DNA of 23,773 nucleotides from RGDT01 sp964630925. GTDB lineage: Bacteria; Planctomycetota; Planctomycetia; Gemmatales; Gemmataceae. Where the stretch lies: positions 1 to 23,773 of the forward strand of contig CAZVZK010000156.1 of assembly GCA_964630925.1 (NCBI GenBank), read 5' to 3'. Both the position numbers and the translations under genes were made by a program. The notes beneath the pieces were generated by a model. It was not told the DNA's origin and searched no databases. It saw only the letters and a list, made by a program, of their open reading frames with translations. Positions 23,735 to 23,773 of the stretch are shown here, one piece after another; within the stretch, counting starts at the first letter, position 1, and every line of letters starts with the position of its first letter.

Positions 23735-23773
23735 TCCCTCATGCCGCTGCGCGGCACCCGGAATGATGAAAAT

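Noticed and set aside
1..23773. CRISPR arrays, tRNA and rRNA genes
   Set aside because: No regularly spaced direct repeats, no cloverleaf with a recognisable T-loop, and no conserved rRNA segments were seen on either strand by eye.

Overview
The window is very GC-rich, with compact genes, many ending in TGA. The gene set (a nine-PAS hybrid histidine kinase, Gfo/Idh/MocA oxidoreductase, DUF1264 protein, S9B peptidase, an exported DsrE-fusion protein, and a degenerate integrase of the type common in Gemmata-like genomes) suggests a planctomycete, probably near Gemmataceae. That assignment is inference from gene content and style; there is no rRNA or marker gene to prove it.

Layout. 1-430: C-terminal remnant of a tyrosine recombinase whose catalytic Tyr reads as His. 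580-7169: a minus-strand sugar/inositol-type oxidoreductase diverging from a very large membrane-linked hybrid sensor kinase (1811 aa: DUF4118-like membrane region, about nine PAS domains, GAF, HisKA, HATPase, REC). 7192-11290: a plus-strand sulfane-sulfur operon made of an ArsR-type repressor with its own promoter/operator, a YgaP-like membrane rhodanese, an exported rhodanese, a CoA-disulfide/persulfide reductase with a fused rhodanese, and an exported His-rich DsrE-family protein. 11299-11988: a convergent pirin gene. A 12-bp operator-like motif recurs in front of arsR, in front of the ygaP-like gene and in front of pirin, which would join them in one regulon.

12179-15408: mostly housekeeping or stress genes (DUF1264, DAHP synthase, TerC-type membrane protein, and a ChuX/HutX-type haem protein on the minus strand). 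15424-20039: minus-strand S9B dipeptidyl-peptidase and acetyl-CoA synthetase. Two structured intergenic repeats flank the peptidase gene; the one at 17761-17905 is a near-perfect 55-bp inverted pair whose inner hairpins show a compensatory base-pair change.

20040-23602: the least explained part. It is a tight plus-strand three-gene operon (3-nt gap, then an ATGA overlap) encoding a duplicated winged-helix-like protein with proline linkers, an AAA/STAND-like P-loop ATPase with an unusual C-terminal alpha/beta domain, and a small four-helix membrane protein. I do not recognise it as a named system. It has the sensor/ATPase/membrane-protein architecture of a conflict or signalling module and is the best candidate here for something undescribed. 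The window ends in an AT-richer stretch with a terminator-like hairpin after this operon.
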